From assembly GCA_963082875.1 (NCBI GenBank), contig OY720101.1, positions 8,928,001-8,992,000 of the forward strand: a stretch of 64,000 nt of DNA. Direction: 5' to 3'. Positions within the stretch are counted from its first letter, which is position 1; each line of letters starts with the position of its first letter. The position numbers were made by a program, and so were the translations under genes. The notes below the pieces were generated by a model. The model was not told the origin of the DNA. It saw only the letters and a program-made list of their open reading frames with translations, and did not search any database. Positions 44,803-57,307 of this stretch are shown piece after piece. The stretch is from Corella eumyota (lineage: Eukaryota; Chordata; Ascidiacea; Phlebobranchia; Corellidae).

Positions 44803-47800
44803 ATGGATTTGCCCGAAGATCTAGTACGTCAGTTATGTAAATTATTGCAAGGAAACAATGATCAAGGTATTTTATAAATTAAGTTGCTCAAAACCTAATT
44901 TAAAAAATTAAACATTTATTACTTTCTTATTATTAACAAAAAAAATATTTTAATATTTGTAAGAATTTAATTAATTTTTAAAAAGTGTTTAATTATTTAA
45001 TTTTTTGTTTAAATTTTTTTTTTTTAATAATTTGAATTTTTATAAATAGCATCAACTGCAAGGAATACTCAATATGCCTTAAGAATTTTTTTTTGTTTTG
45101 GCGAAAGAACTGTTCCAGACATTGATGAGTTTGGTCTTATAGAAAAAATTAAACTGCAGTGTAATCCTAAAATTTATTTACAGTATTGTTAAAACTAGTT
45201 TAAAGTATGTTACATAAAAGTAAAGATTGATATATGAAATAAAAAATGTAACTTTGTAGTTCAAAAGTTTTATTTTTTAATAGTAATTAAATAACAACTG
45301 TGTAAAAAATATGCTAAAATATTAAAAAAATTTAAAAAGGTTATAAACAGTCTACTATATAGAATGAATACATTTACTTAATATTTTATTAAAGTTAGAT
45401 TTTTTTATTTTGTTTTTCAGTGATGAAAAATGAAAAAACAGATGCTGCTGTAAAGTTATCGCTGTTGCATCGAAAACTTAAACAAAATGATCAATTTAAA
45501 AATCGATGGTCAATACTTTATTTGCTTTATGCTCTTTCTAATGTAAAAGACAACACTAAAGTTAGTTTAACCTTTAACTCTAAATTTGTTCTAGGAACCC
45601 AAGTTTAATAATTTTTTTTTTAATTCATTAATGTTGGAAGGCTGACTTTGGATTCTAAAGATAGAGTAGAAAATTCCTAAGATGCCTATCGCTGTTTTGG
45701 ATATTATTGTATGATAATTTACCTGCGTATTGTTTTTTGACTCAGGATTACTTATGTTTAAATTATACTCAGACACAGTATCTCATGTTGTAAAACCGTA
45801 AGTGTTCTTATCACTGCACAATTTTAACGGATATGGATTAACAGTTCTTTCTGGGTTTAATTAGACCCTTTTTTAGGCTTATTTATTTAAAAGTTAAACC
45901 ATTGAAAAGTTTACAATCATATTTTTTTATTTAAATAAAATTCGACTACTTGTAGATTATGATCTTTAAACAAACTTTTAAATATATTTTTATAGACTCT
46001 ACCACAATAGGCTAAGTACCATAACTTTATAACTACTATAAATCTAAAAGATAACAATATCATTTATAATTGTAATAATCAGTACATATTGTTTTTGCTA
46101 CTTTTTTAGATTTTCTTATCTTTTCACTTTTGTTCTTTTCTCTCCATGTTTTTTCAAGACTGTGAACTACAAATGATCAATAAAATTATTTTTTAGCAAA
46201 AACATTTTTTTTTAGTTTTCGGGAAGCTCACTTTTATTTAGACAAGGATTAATTTCATCTTCAACTCCTCTTAACTCAACAACAAGACCGAACAATAACT
46301 CAACAAATACAAGTAGTGGTTTTGGGACTGCTGTTCCTCAAAGTTCAAGAGGAGGTTGGTTAAATTATAATAAAAATATATAAAATAATTTTCATATTCT
46401 TTATTTACATGCATTTATTTTGCCATGTTTCTGCAAATGGGCCTTGCTGTAAGAAATTTTTTAATTAATTTAATAATACGTAATTTTTTAATTATTTATT
46501 TAATTTGAAATTTGTTTACTTTAAATGGTATTAAGTAAAACTTTTTTGGATTGATTATTATATAAAATAAGACACAAGCTCCTCAACAAAAAAGTTAATC
46601 TAATATAAATAAGTCTATTAAAATATATTTTAGGTTTCAGTTCAATTTCACAACTTCCAAGTGGAATATCAACAAATGGAAACCGGACAACATCCACTAC
46701 TGACCTTCCTTCAAGACTTGGTTGGACAATGACCCCTTCTACTCAACCCAATGCTCAAACAAGATATTTGCAGCTTAAAAATCAGTCAACGCGTAAGTTA
46801 GTTTGTAGTAATAAAAATGACTAAAAATATCTTGAAGACTTTTTTAGTTTGTTAAGATAGACTTTATTAAAAACTAGTTCTGTGAATTGTTAATAAGAAT
46901 TATACTATTTTAAAGTCGGGCAGCGTGGTGTATTGGTAAGAACACTTGCTACACCACACATGATGTCGTGGGTTCAATCCCCACTGATCTCATGCTGTAG
47001 CGCCCTTGTGTAAGGTGCTATAAACGGTATGAACTCCTGCTGAGCCAGCACTTAATCAACAGTATAATTATCGGGCAATTATAATCTATAATATCCCAAA
47101 CTGCCACAGGCATCTCGAGACTGGGTCGGAGTAACTGATGTTACGTTATGTTTAAGTCTCGCTTTCGACTTTCCCACATCGGGGATAAAGATATAAACAT
47201 AAAAAAAGGTCAACTTTGTAAGTGATTATTCATGAATATAGTAACATTGACTTCACACTATCATGGTGTCTTTTTTTACATTAGTCAAGTCCCAAATTGC
47301 TGTGTGTTTTGTTTGTGTACATTGCTGTAGCTATTCACTAATTGTTATTGGTTTAAAGTTTATTTTATGTACAGAACCTTTAAGTTTGGAGAATATTACA
47401 AATCAAAGTTCGAGAATAAGACTTACAAAAAGTCATGTAAGTGTAATTCCCTAATTTTACATTCTGTGTTATATTTAAATTCATTGACTGAGACTTGCAT
47501 ATTTAACTTAAAAAACAGTTGTTTTAGTAGTTTTTATTAGGTTAGGTATGATTTACTTTTTTTTTTTTTTTAATTTTAGATTAATGAGGCCAGTTTGGTT
47601 CGCCAACTTCTGTATGTATTTCAAGGAAAAGATGCAAAAAATATTAAGTACAGCACTAGAGAAGATGCATTTTGTGTGGACAATGAGGTGAGAAATATAT
47701 CTTTTTAATTCTCTAATATAAAATGTTGATAGTATTCTTTTTTAACAAAGGATTTAACGGACACATGTTTATAATTTTCATTACTCTGCCCCAGCTTCAG

Positions 47801-50800
47801 AATCTATCATTTTAGCCCAGTTTATAACCATTAAATTACATTAAAAAATAAAATCCGACAATTCTCATGCCTTATTGTAAAGATTTACTAAATAAATGCT
47901 TAATTGCAACTTAAGGTTGAAATTGACAAAAGGGATAAACAAATAGTTCATCGGTTAAGTATGTTAGGCTGGCTTCATAACAGAATACTGAAGTATATTA
48001 CTACACACAATAAGGAAAGAGCATTTGGACTTGTGGGTCAGGTAATTAAACAACAATTGGTTATTTATTTTAAACTTCGTAATAATTTATTACAATACAA
48101 CAAATTGTATTTTTGCTACTAATTTTTAAATAATATTCAATGTAATAATACACTGGCAGCGTGGTGTAGTGGTCATAACACTTTCTACACTACATGAGGT
48201 CCTGGGTTTAATCCAAGGTGATCTCATGCTGAAGTTGAGGGCTATAAACGGTATGAAATCCTGCTGAGCCAGCACCTAATCAGTAGCTTAATTATCAGGC
48301 AAATATAATATATAATATCTCCTGCCAGGGGGCAACTCAAGACTGGGAGGAACAAATGATGTTACTCTATGTTTGTGTTGCGTTGCACATACAACCTTCC
48401 AACATTAAGGATAAAGATATATATAAAAAAAATAAATAAAGTTTATGTTAGTTTGTTAGTTGTTTTTTGAAAATCTTGATGATTTTGATTTCTCCTTTGT
48501 TTTTAGGCTTTTTGTGCAGCATTACAACAAGAATTAAGAGAATATTTTCGTTTACTGTCGGTGCTAGAATCTCAAATACAACAAATGGATGCAGGTTTTT
48601 ATTTTAACTTACTTTTTTTTTAAATGTTTTAGACAAAATGCTGAAAAAATTGAATTAATTTTTTAAATAACAAATTGTCAATTTATCATAATTAAAAAAT
48701 GGTATTTGTGTTTAGGTTTTGTTGACGAACATTGTTTGACTTTGCATAAACTTATGGTATGGTCGTTTATGCCACTTGAGAGATTTAAATGGATTGCTGC
48801 ATTGGTTGACAACTGTCAAGGCAAGATTAACAAAAAAAAGTTTTTTAAATTTTGGTTTTTAAAATAATAATATCAGGCTTTTGCAGTTGAAAGTTTAATG
48901 AATACTTTTTTTTTGGAATTCATTTTTTACTCTCTTCTTAAGTGAATTTTATGTTAAAATTTTGCAAAATTATGAAAAAACTAAATAAAATTAACAGCTA
49001 ACTATGTTTTGGAGATTTTTGAAAATAAATTTGTTTTAATTATTACATGATTTATTTATCACAAAACAAAATCGCACTGAGTTTTATGCAAAAAAATGTT
49101 TTTTGAATAAATATTTTTAAACTTTTCAGGTAAAAAAGGTGGTGACTTAGCTTCTATGATACATGCTTTTATGCAGACTGGGGACCCAAAAGCTAGGAAA
49201 ATTACTCGCCACATTCTACAGATTGTCTCACAGCCAATTTTTCATTACATAAACCGATGGATATATCATGGAGAACTTAATGATCCTTTTCATGAGGTTA
49301 TTATGATTTTTGTTAAATTGGTAACACTAGGAATTTAAATTTGTTACGACAGTTTAGCATAGTTTTGCACTTGTAAGTTCGTTTTTTTAACTTGTAAAAC
49401 AAAAGTTTTTTATGCCTGTTAAGCCTAGCCTAACACAAAGAGCTGCTACCACTGCCTCACATTAACAGTTAATGTTGCAAGCTTAAGTTCAGCGCTTGCA
49501 TGTTCATTCTGATTTCTTTCAGCCAGTTTAAATAACAGGTGAATTTTAATTTTATTCAGTTTTTCGTTGGTGCTGACCTCTCTGTTGGAATTGATCGTTT
49601 GTGGATTGATAAATACAAAATGAGACCTTCCATGGTTCCTAGTTTTATTAAAAATGAACAAGCTAAAAAGATTTTGCTTGTTGGAAAATCAATCAACTTC
49701 TTAAGACTTGTCTGCAGGGATCCTACTAATATTGCGATTCAAAATTCTCTTGTGGCAACTGAGGAAGCTTTTAAAGATAGTAAATTGATAAATGTTGTCT
49801 GCACACTTTTCTGTAAATTAAAAGAAAGGCAAAAAAAAACTTATAGGATTTATTTATTTTTTTAGATATATATCTTTATCCTTGATGTGGGAAGGCGACT
49901 GCACGACCTAAACATAGTGTAACATTAGTTACTCTAACCCAGTCTCGAATTGCCTTTGACAGTTTGGGATATTATAGATTATATATGCCAGATAACTAAA
50001 CTGCTGATTAAATATTGGCTAAGCAGTATTTCATACCAATCATAGCACCTTACTCTAAGGCGCTACAGCATAAGAGCGGAGGGAACTGAACCAACGACCT
50101 CATGTGGTGTAGCAAGTGTTCTTATCACTACACCACGCTGCCGGTATATTTCTAAGTTATTTGTGTATTTTTTCTATATGTAGTGCTTTTTCTTTAATTC
50201 AACATCTCCTGCAGGTTTTTTACAGTAAGTTTATTGTTAATTTTCAATTGAAAAAATTGGCTTTTCAATCTATTTTAATTTTTGTTTTTATTTTTTTTTG
50301 CCTAATCTCATAAAGCCCCCGTTGATTTCTAAATTTTTGGACTTTTCAAAAGTATTTACTGTTAACTTATAAAAGCGCATTAAAGGTTAGCAGGATATAA
50401 ATAATTTATTTTTGGACTTTGTTTTTTATCTTTGGCATTTTAACGAGCTGTATTTATTCTTAAACTAACCAATTAAAATTTGTTGTTGTAGGTTATGGAC
50501 TTGATTTTGCGACTGGCTTAAAGGAGAAGGTTGATCACGCTCATGAAGTGACAAGTTCACACTTGCTTGGTGTGTTGAACCAGAAATATAAATTGTTGAC
50601 TCATCTTCATGCTTTGAGAAAATTTCTTTTGTTGGGTCAGGGTGATTTTATTCGCCACCTGTTGGATGTTTTAGAGTAAGTTTTATTCATTTAGTTAATA
50701 AGAACTATAGTTCCATTTTTACTTATATACATTTTTTTGTATATATCTTTATCCTAGATGTGGGAAGGTAGCAGTTTGAGACATTATATAGATTATAATT

Positions 50801-53800
50801 GCCCGGAAATTATGCTGCTGATTAAGTGATGGCTCAGCAGAAGTTCATATCGTTTATAGCGCCTTATTCAAGGGCGCTACAGCATTAGAGCAGTGGGGAT
50901 TGAACCCATGAGACCCCATGTGGTGTAGCAAGTGTTTTACCACTACACCACGCTGCCAGTAAATAGTGTAAATATATTGTAACATCTATTTCCAGAGAGG
51001 AGCTAAGTCGACCTGCTAACCACTTGTATCGGCACAACCTCACTGGGCCAGTAGAGGCAGCAGTGAGAGCTTCAAATGCCCAATTTGAGGACGCCGATGT
51101 TCTGGCTCGACTTGACTTTAGATTACTGGAGATAAATCCAGGAGATATGGGATGGGATGTTTTCAGTTTGGATTATCACATTGATCCCCCTCTTAACACA
51201 GTAAGTAAATACTAAAGTTTAAAGATTTATTTTTTTGCCTCACAAATGTAAATCATAATATGTTTCTAATTAATTACCATTAATTGTGTCAATTTTTTTT
51301 TTGATTTTACTGAAAACATAATATGCATTTTGTTTTTATTTCTTAAGTTAAATAAGCTATGTTTTTTTTTTAATTTTAAACTTGTTTAAGTTTTTAAAAT
51401 AAATTTGCCTGATAATGACTTGCAAACAGTTTTGTGTATTTTGAACCTTTAAAACTGAATTTTTGTAATTTTTAGCTAATAACTCCAGAGGTAATGTTGG
51501 TGTATTTGCGCATATTTATCTTTCTGTGGAGAGCAAAAAGAATGGAATATAATCTTGCTCTTATATGGTCAACTATGATGGAACAGAGTAGAAGGCTATC
51601 ACCATCTTCTCTGAATATGAAAGGTAATTTGTAAATTCACCAACTTAAATAAATTTATGTGAATCAGATGTAGGGATCTTTGTATTATTTTGTTTTACCA
51701 TGAAAAATTTCAGGAATTAATTTTAAAAATGTTTTATTTTGGTAAATTTAAAGTAGTTTTCGATATTTTGAACTCTTATTTTTTTTTTATAAAACTCCGT
51801 TTTAGGTATATTGCACACTTGTCACACCCTAGCATCAGAAATGGTTCATTTTGTTCACCAGATGCAATACTACATTGCTTTTGAGGTATTTACTTACAGT
51901 TCATTCCTAAAAGTTTTATGTAAAAACCATTAAATGAAGGCACTATTATAATGTGTAGGTATATAAAATACTTTTTTACATTGGCACTTAAACTTTTTTT
52001 TAAGTTTTTTTTTTAAGTTTAATTATTTCCGCTTAGGTACTTGAATGTTCATGGGCTGACTTCCAGACCAAATTAGAAGAAGCAAAAGACTTGGACGAGG
52101 TGATTGTTGCTCATAATTTCTTTCTTGAGTCTTTGTTAAAGCGATGTTTGCTCGATCAATCATCAAGGTAAAAATATATTTTAGAAAGTAAAATCTTTTG
52201 ATTGATTTTTTTTTGTACCACTAAATACTTACTTACTACTGGTACCTTCAGCTTAAGTTGTGTTTACCCAAAACGTCTTTGTTTTAAAAATGCATTTAAA
52301 TATCTTTTAAAACCATTTATTTATTTACCTAAAAATGTTTTTGTTTCTAGTAATCTACTTAATCAACTGAGAACAATCTTTGACCAAATTGTTAAGTTTG
52401 AGCAGCTTCAAAAACAAATTTACGAGCAATCTTGTTTTGAGTTGGAGGCAAGAGAAAAATTTGACAGGGATGCATTTGAAGCTGAAAAGAAGGTAAAAAT
52501 AACTAATCCATTTACTTTGAGTCTTAATAAATTTGTTATGTACTTATTTTGTTTTGAGATTTTTACTTCTGTAAAAAAAAAAACTTAATTTGAGGCCCAA
52601 AGGGTTATGGGCAATAGGCTAGTTACAACCCTTAATTTAACTTATTTGTTTACACTTTATAAATTAACTTAAGTGTATACAACTATATTATTTAATATCA
52701 TTTGGTTGTAATTATTTTAAATATTTAGGGGGTTTGGGGAATGGAATCGGAGGAAGAGGAAACAAAGCGAAGAAAAGACTTTAACAAAATTAAGATTCCA
52801 GATATGAGAGCAAAGCTTAAAGTCTGTTCGGTTGCTTACCAGGTTTATTATTTTATTTTTTTATTTTAGGAAAGTATTTTTTAAGTTAATTTATCCTTAA
52901 AGTGAACGGCTCAGCTTTTGTCCTGACATTTTTATATCAAAACATGTAAAATTTCACGCCAAAAAAACGCACCAAAAATTATAACCCAAATCTTTATAAA
53001 TTGTTTGTAATTTAAGTTTAAAAATCACTTTTTTAAAAAAATTCTCAAACGCAAATTTACGTCACTCTAGTAGATTATGACGTAACAATGGTAAAAGCGC
53101 TGCTTAAACACACGGTTTTGCAATTTTTTCTTTTGCGCTTTGAAGTTTTCTGATGAGTTTCATTTAATTAAAAGTTTATTTTAGTTTAATTTGTATTTAT
53201 GTTTGCCAAAACAAACCTAGGCAAACGTTAAAGTTGCTTAAAAAACAATCAGACTGTTAAATCTTTACCTAGTGAGCGCAAAAACGATTTTGTTTTGCTA
53301 GGTAGGCTAAGCAATATTTTTGCAGACTAACTACACGACCAAAATTAATAAAATTTAAAATATAAACTAACAACAACATATACTTTAATTTGGAATTAAG
53401 TTGTATGACCCAGAGCCATACTGTTTAAAGTAGTAAGTACTGCTTACATCCTAAGCAAAAACAAGTTTTCTCTATCTATTTTATTAACCTGGTTATTGAC
53501 TTTTAACTTTTTTTTTGTTTTGACTGAATTATACTCGGTGGGATTTAAACCGATCACCTCCCGTTGTGATGCCTAGTTTAACTTAACTACTCCATACATA
53601 GCTGGTATTGCTACCAAATACTTAATTTCTGTTAAAATTTATTTTTGTAGGACATGGTGGTTATGTTTTTAAGACAGCTGTGTCAAGAAAGCGATCCAAA
53701 TCTTCGCAATTTAAGTTGGCGTCTTGACTTCAACGAGCACTACAGGGCAAGAGATTTCTTTTTGAGGTCTATGAAACCTGGGCAAAGAGTTGTTTTGCGT

Positions 53801-53803
53801 TAA
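44803..53803 (+). CDS. TUBGCP3: TUBGCP3, gamma-tubulin complex component 3
   Basis: Core subunit of the gamma-tubulin ring complex that nucleates microtubules at centrosomes. Twenty coding exons: 44803-44866, 45050-45160, 45421-45560, 46216-46354, 46634-46792, 47375-47436, 47580-47687, 47916-48041, 48507-48594, 48716-48820, 49130-49296, 49560-49779, 50492-50675, 50996-51200, 51476-51623, 51806-51885, 52037-52167, 52351-52492, 52729-52842, 53651-53803. All phases close; 881 residues (human about 907). Diagnostic stretches are [141 protein letters not shown], and [15 protein letters not shown]. The GRIP1 and GRIP2 halves are both whole. The intron after 48820 has a GC donor. Its introns host several SINEs. 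Confidence 0.96.
45622..45830 (-). mobile_element. Degenerate SINE in TUBGCP3 intron 3
   Basis: Traces of the main family in reverse: AATGTTGGAAGGCTGAC, AGATAGAGTA, and a head-like end GTAAGTGTTCTTATCACTGC. Long diverged. Confidence 0.55.
46917..47207 (+). mobile_element. Main-family tRNA-derived SINE in TUBGCP3 intron 5
   Basis: Full length: GGGCAGCGTGGTGTATTGG, GTGGGTTCAATCCCC, the CTGCTGAGCCAGCACTTAAT block, GGTCGGAGTAACTGAT, CCCACATCGGGGATAAAG and an A-rich end. Confidence 0.92.
48153..48434 (+). mobile_element. Main-family tRNA-derived SINE in TUBGCP3 intron 8
   Basis: CTGGCAGCGTGGTGTAGTGG head, drifted B box GGGTTTAATCC, GCTGAGCCAGCACCTAATCA body, ACATTAAGGATAAAG end and A-run. More diverged than the intron 5 copy. 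Confidence 0.88.
48821..49129 (+). other. GC-AG intron in TUBGCP3
   Basis: The exon ends ...GACAACTGTCAAG and the intron begins GCAAGA. The only GT-free donor in the gene. The next exon (GGTAAAAAAGGTGG) continues the conserved CQGxKGG sequence exactly in phase, so the boundary is well fixed. GC donors are a known minor class and here carry the expected strong AAG/GCAAG context. Confidence 0.85.
49866..50145 (-). mobile_element. Main-family tRNA-derived SINE in TUBGCP3 intron 12
   Basis: Reverse orientation: TATATCTTTATCCTTGATGTGG at the low end, GGGAACTGAACCAACGAC (B box reversed), and CACTACACCACGCTGCCGGT at the high end. Confidence 0.9.
50731..50960 (-). mobile_element. Main-family tRNA-derived SINE in TUBGCP3 intron 13, internally shortened
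   Basis: Reverse orientation: TTTTTTTGTATATATCTTTA start, GGGGATTGAACCC, and CTACACCACGCTGCCAGT end. It lacks the GGAGTAACTGAT part of the body. Confidence 0.9.
53529..53612 (-). mobile_element. tRNA-like remnant in TUBGCP3 intron 19
   Basis: Reversed it reads CCAGCTATGTATGGAGTAGTT, then GATCGGTTTAAATCCCACCG, a drifted A-box/B-box layout. No tail of either SINE family was seen, so it may be a third family or an old fragment. Confidence 0.4.
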
Positions 53804-54601
53804 TTTTTAAACTTTATGACACATGTGTTTTCCTTAATCTTGCTAGAACCACAGTAGCAAATGTGGGTAGTTTTGTTGCAAAAAGTTTCATGTATTTTTG
53901 TTGATATTAAACTCTTTGTTTTATGTCGTTCGTATTTTTCATACATTTAGTTCTAGTTTCGATTTTAATTTAAGGAGCAATATTAGGGATATCAATAGCA
54001 TAGGTCATGCATGCAGTATGTCAAATAACAACAAAAAATTTGTTATAAATAGTTAGAACTAAAAAACTAATTTATTTAATATATAATTTTTATAATTGTA
54101 AATAAAAAAATGAATTTTTTTGGCAACATGGCAATTTTCGTGACGTCATTCCTTAAACTTATTACAGTTCAAAAGTTTAGATTACAACTTCATCCATTTG
54201 ACGAGAATATATTTTCGGATCGTATGGATTGATTGACTATTAGATGGATAGAAGGATCGAATGGGTCGGATGTGTTAATTGGTAATCTGAATAGGTGAGG
54301 GTAAGGGTTTAATGCATGAAAACTTTTTGTTTAATTAAATATCCGTCAAATATGCATTTGAATTATGTAATATCTATTTAATATATATTCGATTCAGTTA
54401 ATAAAACTTGATCCATTAATCCGTTCGATCCGTTGATCCGTCAAATATATATTTCCGTCAGGTAGATTAAGTCCGATTCACAAGCAACAAGTTTGCTTTG
54501 TTTTTGGTATTTAGTTTTTTTCGTTGTAAAATGGTTGTCTAGCTTAATAAGCTGACACAATTTTGTGTAATTGTTGGTGGAATCAGAAAATTAACCAAGC
54601 A
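53804..54601. other. TUBGCP3 3' flank and RNF25 upstream region
   Basis: Contains AATAAA-like sequence at about 54101. A peculiar stretch with repeated GGATCG, GGATTG and GATCCGTT words runs over 54190-54460, partly arranged as inverted copies. No coding exon. Confidence 0.55.
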
Positions 54602-57307
54602 ATGGAGAATAAACAAGAAGAAAGGTATGACAATCTTTTTAGCTTTTTTCTGTATTTTCGTTCTTTTTTAAAAAAAAACCTTTGTTGTTTGTCAGGTTTG
54701 TTTGAACAAAAGTTCTATTTGACTTTACAATTTGAACGGAATGTCTCCAATTATATATAACAAATTGTGTGAATACTTTTAGTGTAACAAAAATATATTT
54801 ACAATTAGATCTGTCTGTATATTGGGTTATCAGTTGACTACAGACTAGCTGACTAGACAGAGTACAAATGTATTGGCAGATTGATCTGTTGGTCAGTCTA
54901 ACTGAAGTATAATTTAATAGTGTTGTTTATTCAATCTTTTAGTAGTGTTGAAGATGAAATTATGGTGTTAGAATCAATCTACGAAGACCAGTTAACCCTT
55001 ATAAGAAATTCAAGGTTGGTGTTAATTTAATTCAAAAATTCTATTGATATTTACATATCTCTAATGTTGCTATCAATGCGTAACATAATTTTGTTTAAAT
55101 TTAATTATTTTTGTTCAGGGACAAAATAACCAACATCCAAATGACACTGTACCCTGCAACGGCTAATGACCAGGATTCTCAATTTGTTAAACTTTTACTT
55201 GATATTTTTATACCTAACAAGGTATCGTATAATTAGTTAAGTTTTGCATTTAGATTGTTTATTTTTAGTAAAATTGTTTAATCCGAAAAACTTTTAGAGC
55301 TATGATTATTTTTCAATATTCTACTTTTTTTTATTATCAGTACCCAGGTAGTCCACTTGAAGTTAAATTTAAGTCATCTCGAGGTCTGTCTGATGAACTC
55401 TTGCAAAATTTAAAAACTGGTATTGATAAATTGATGGCAAATATGATTGGGGATTCAATGTTATTCGATGTAATTGAATTTATAAAGGAAAATTTGACAG
55501 CAAACAACATACCAAGCTGCCCATGTCCTATTTGCTTATTGGCATTTAGGGTAAGTTTTTTTTTAACATTTTTTGCCATAAATTAAGATATATTTTACTT
55601 AATAATATTTTATTTGGATTTTTGATTTTGAAGTTTATTATTTGTGCCCATTAAACTCATCTTAACTGAAAAAAAGTGTATATATAATCTTCAACTATTT
55701 TTTAAAATTTTTGATTATTATTCCAAAGCCATAATATCAATTTTCCATAAATTGTAACAGTTTAGGTAAAAACAATATGCTATACACTATAAACTATTTG
55801 TTGACTGGTTAGTTTACCAACATCATGATTAAACTAATATTAATTAGTCTCTAACAAAGTCTAACTAAACAAAGTTGCACTTTTATCTAGGAATTGGACG
55901 ATTTTCTAAAAACAGACTGTTTTCATTATTTTCATTCGTATTGCCTTTATCAATATATCACGCACTTAATGAAAAATCAAGACACCAATCCCTCAACAAA
56001 AACCAACAACTCAAAAAACAAAGCAGATGATATTGCTTGCCCTGTTTGTAGAGTTGTTATTTCTTTTAATTATTCAGATTTAAAGAATTCCCCCAAACCA
56101 TTACTGGATAATGAGGTATGTTACTACATTGCTGTTTTTATTAATATATTATTTAAATGTCATTCATATTCAGAACATTAATTTTTGGTTTAATTAATCT
56201 ATGTTTTTAGGTTTTGAAATAATTCGTTTGTATATTTTTTGAATACTTTTTTACAAAAAAAATAAAAACTTTAAGATACGTTGTTAAATTTTTTTATTGT
56301 GGATTAAAATTTATTTTCTATTATAGCCTATATCAAATATAAAATGTTTTTCTATATTTTCATCAGCCTGCCCTAGTTGATTTAACACATTGGAATAAGG
56401 AAAAAGTAAAACGACAAGAGACGTTTGAAAGACAGAAAAATAAAGGGGGTATTATCGACCTTGATGTAGAAAAAAATAAAAATCTTCTTTCCACGGTAAA
56501 AATATAATTGATAATAAAATTATTTAAAGTTTTAATTTTTTATTTTATTTTCCGGTATTTATTTTTTAGATTGAACAAGCTTACTTGGGATCTTTAAATT
56601 CAACCCCAGCTGATGATATCAGCAATAGTCGTGATGTCATAATTAATGATGTCACTGATTGTAACGATGATGTCATAGATAATGATATCGGCACTCAAAA
56701 TAATCAAACTTCGAAAAACAATAATGTGATTGTTGGGATTTCCCCTGTTAAACCCAAAAATAAACCACACTATTATGGTAGAAAATATAACCCCAGATAC
56801 AGGGGACGAGGCAGGGGTGGTAACCACTTGACCCCACAAGGCCACAACTCTAGTCCCAACCTCTCCTCCAGTAGTCATAAAAGTGGTCAAGAGTCTGCTT
56901 CAAACCATGAACAAAACCAACAAGATTTCTCAACAGAATTTAAACCTAAGGGCCCAAAAAAAATTTTTTCTTCTGGCCCCGCTAGGCCTAACATAAATAC
57001 AAAAAAAGAGGCAACCTTTAAAGATAAAGTAGAAAACATTTTATTTAAACCAAATTCCGACGGCTCTAAAATAAAAGAAAAATTTACGCCACATCCGTCT
57101 AACCATAACGGTAAATACGCCGCTCAAAAACATCACTTTTCAAACCAAAACCCTAACAATAAAGCTAAATACTATCGACCAAAATCTTCTAATTTATATC
57201 AAAAACCGAAACATGATAATAACAGTCGCCAAACAAGACAATTCAACAAAAACAAATTGACTGAAAAACCAGCAATTCCCAAAGAATCGAAGTCTCAAAA
57301 TTTGTAA
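54602..57307 (+). CDS. RNF25: RNF25 (AO7-type) RWD-RING E3 ubiquitin ligase
   Basis: Exons: 54602-54624, 54943-55014, 55119-55221, 55341-55550, 55891-56115, 56367-56495, 56570-57307; in phase, 499 residues (human 459). The RWD domain starts EDEIMVLESIYEDQL, with LYPATANDQDSQFVKL matching the human ATAEDQDSQYV segment, then YPGSPLEVKFKSSRGLSDE. The RING spans CPCPICLLAF, DCFHYFHSYCL and ACPVCRVVI. A Lys-rich insertion separates the RING halves, as in human. A conserved block after the RING has RQETFERQKNKGGIIDLDVE. The last exon encodes about 245 low-complexity residues, Asn/Asp-rich then basic, with an RGRGRGG element. RNF25 works with UBE2D/E enzymes and is implicated in ribosomal quality control; localisation is not visible here. 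Confidence 0.93.

Noticed and set aside
56600-56890. 96-codon minus-strand frame opposite RNF25
   Set aside because: Mirror of the repetitive Asp/Ile/Val coding stretch (GATGTCAT repeats); no motif.
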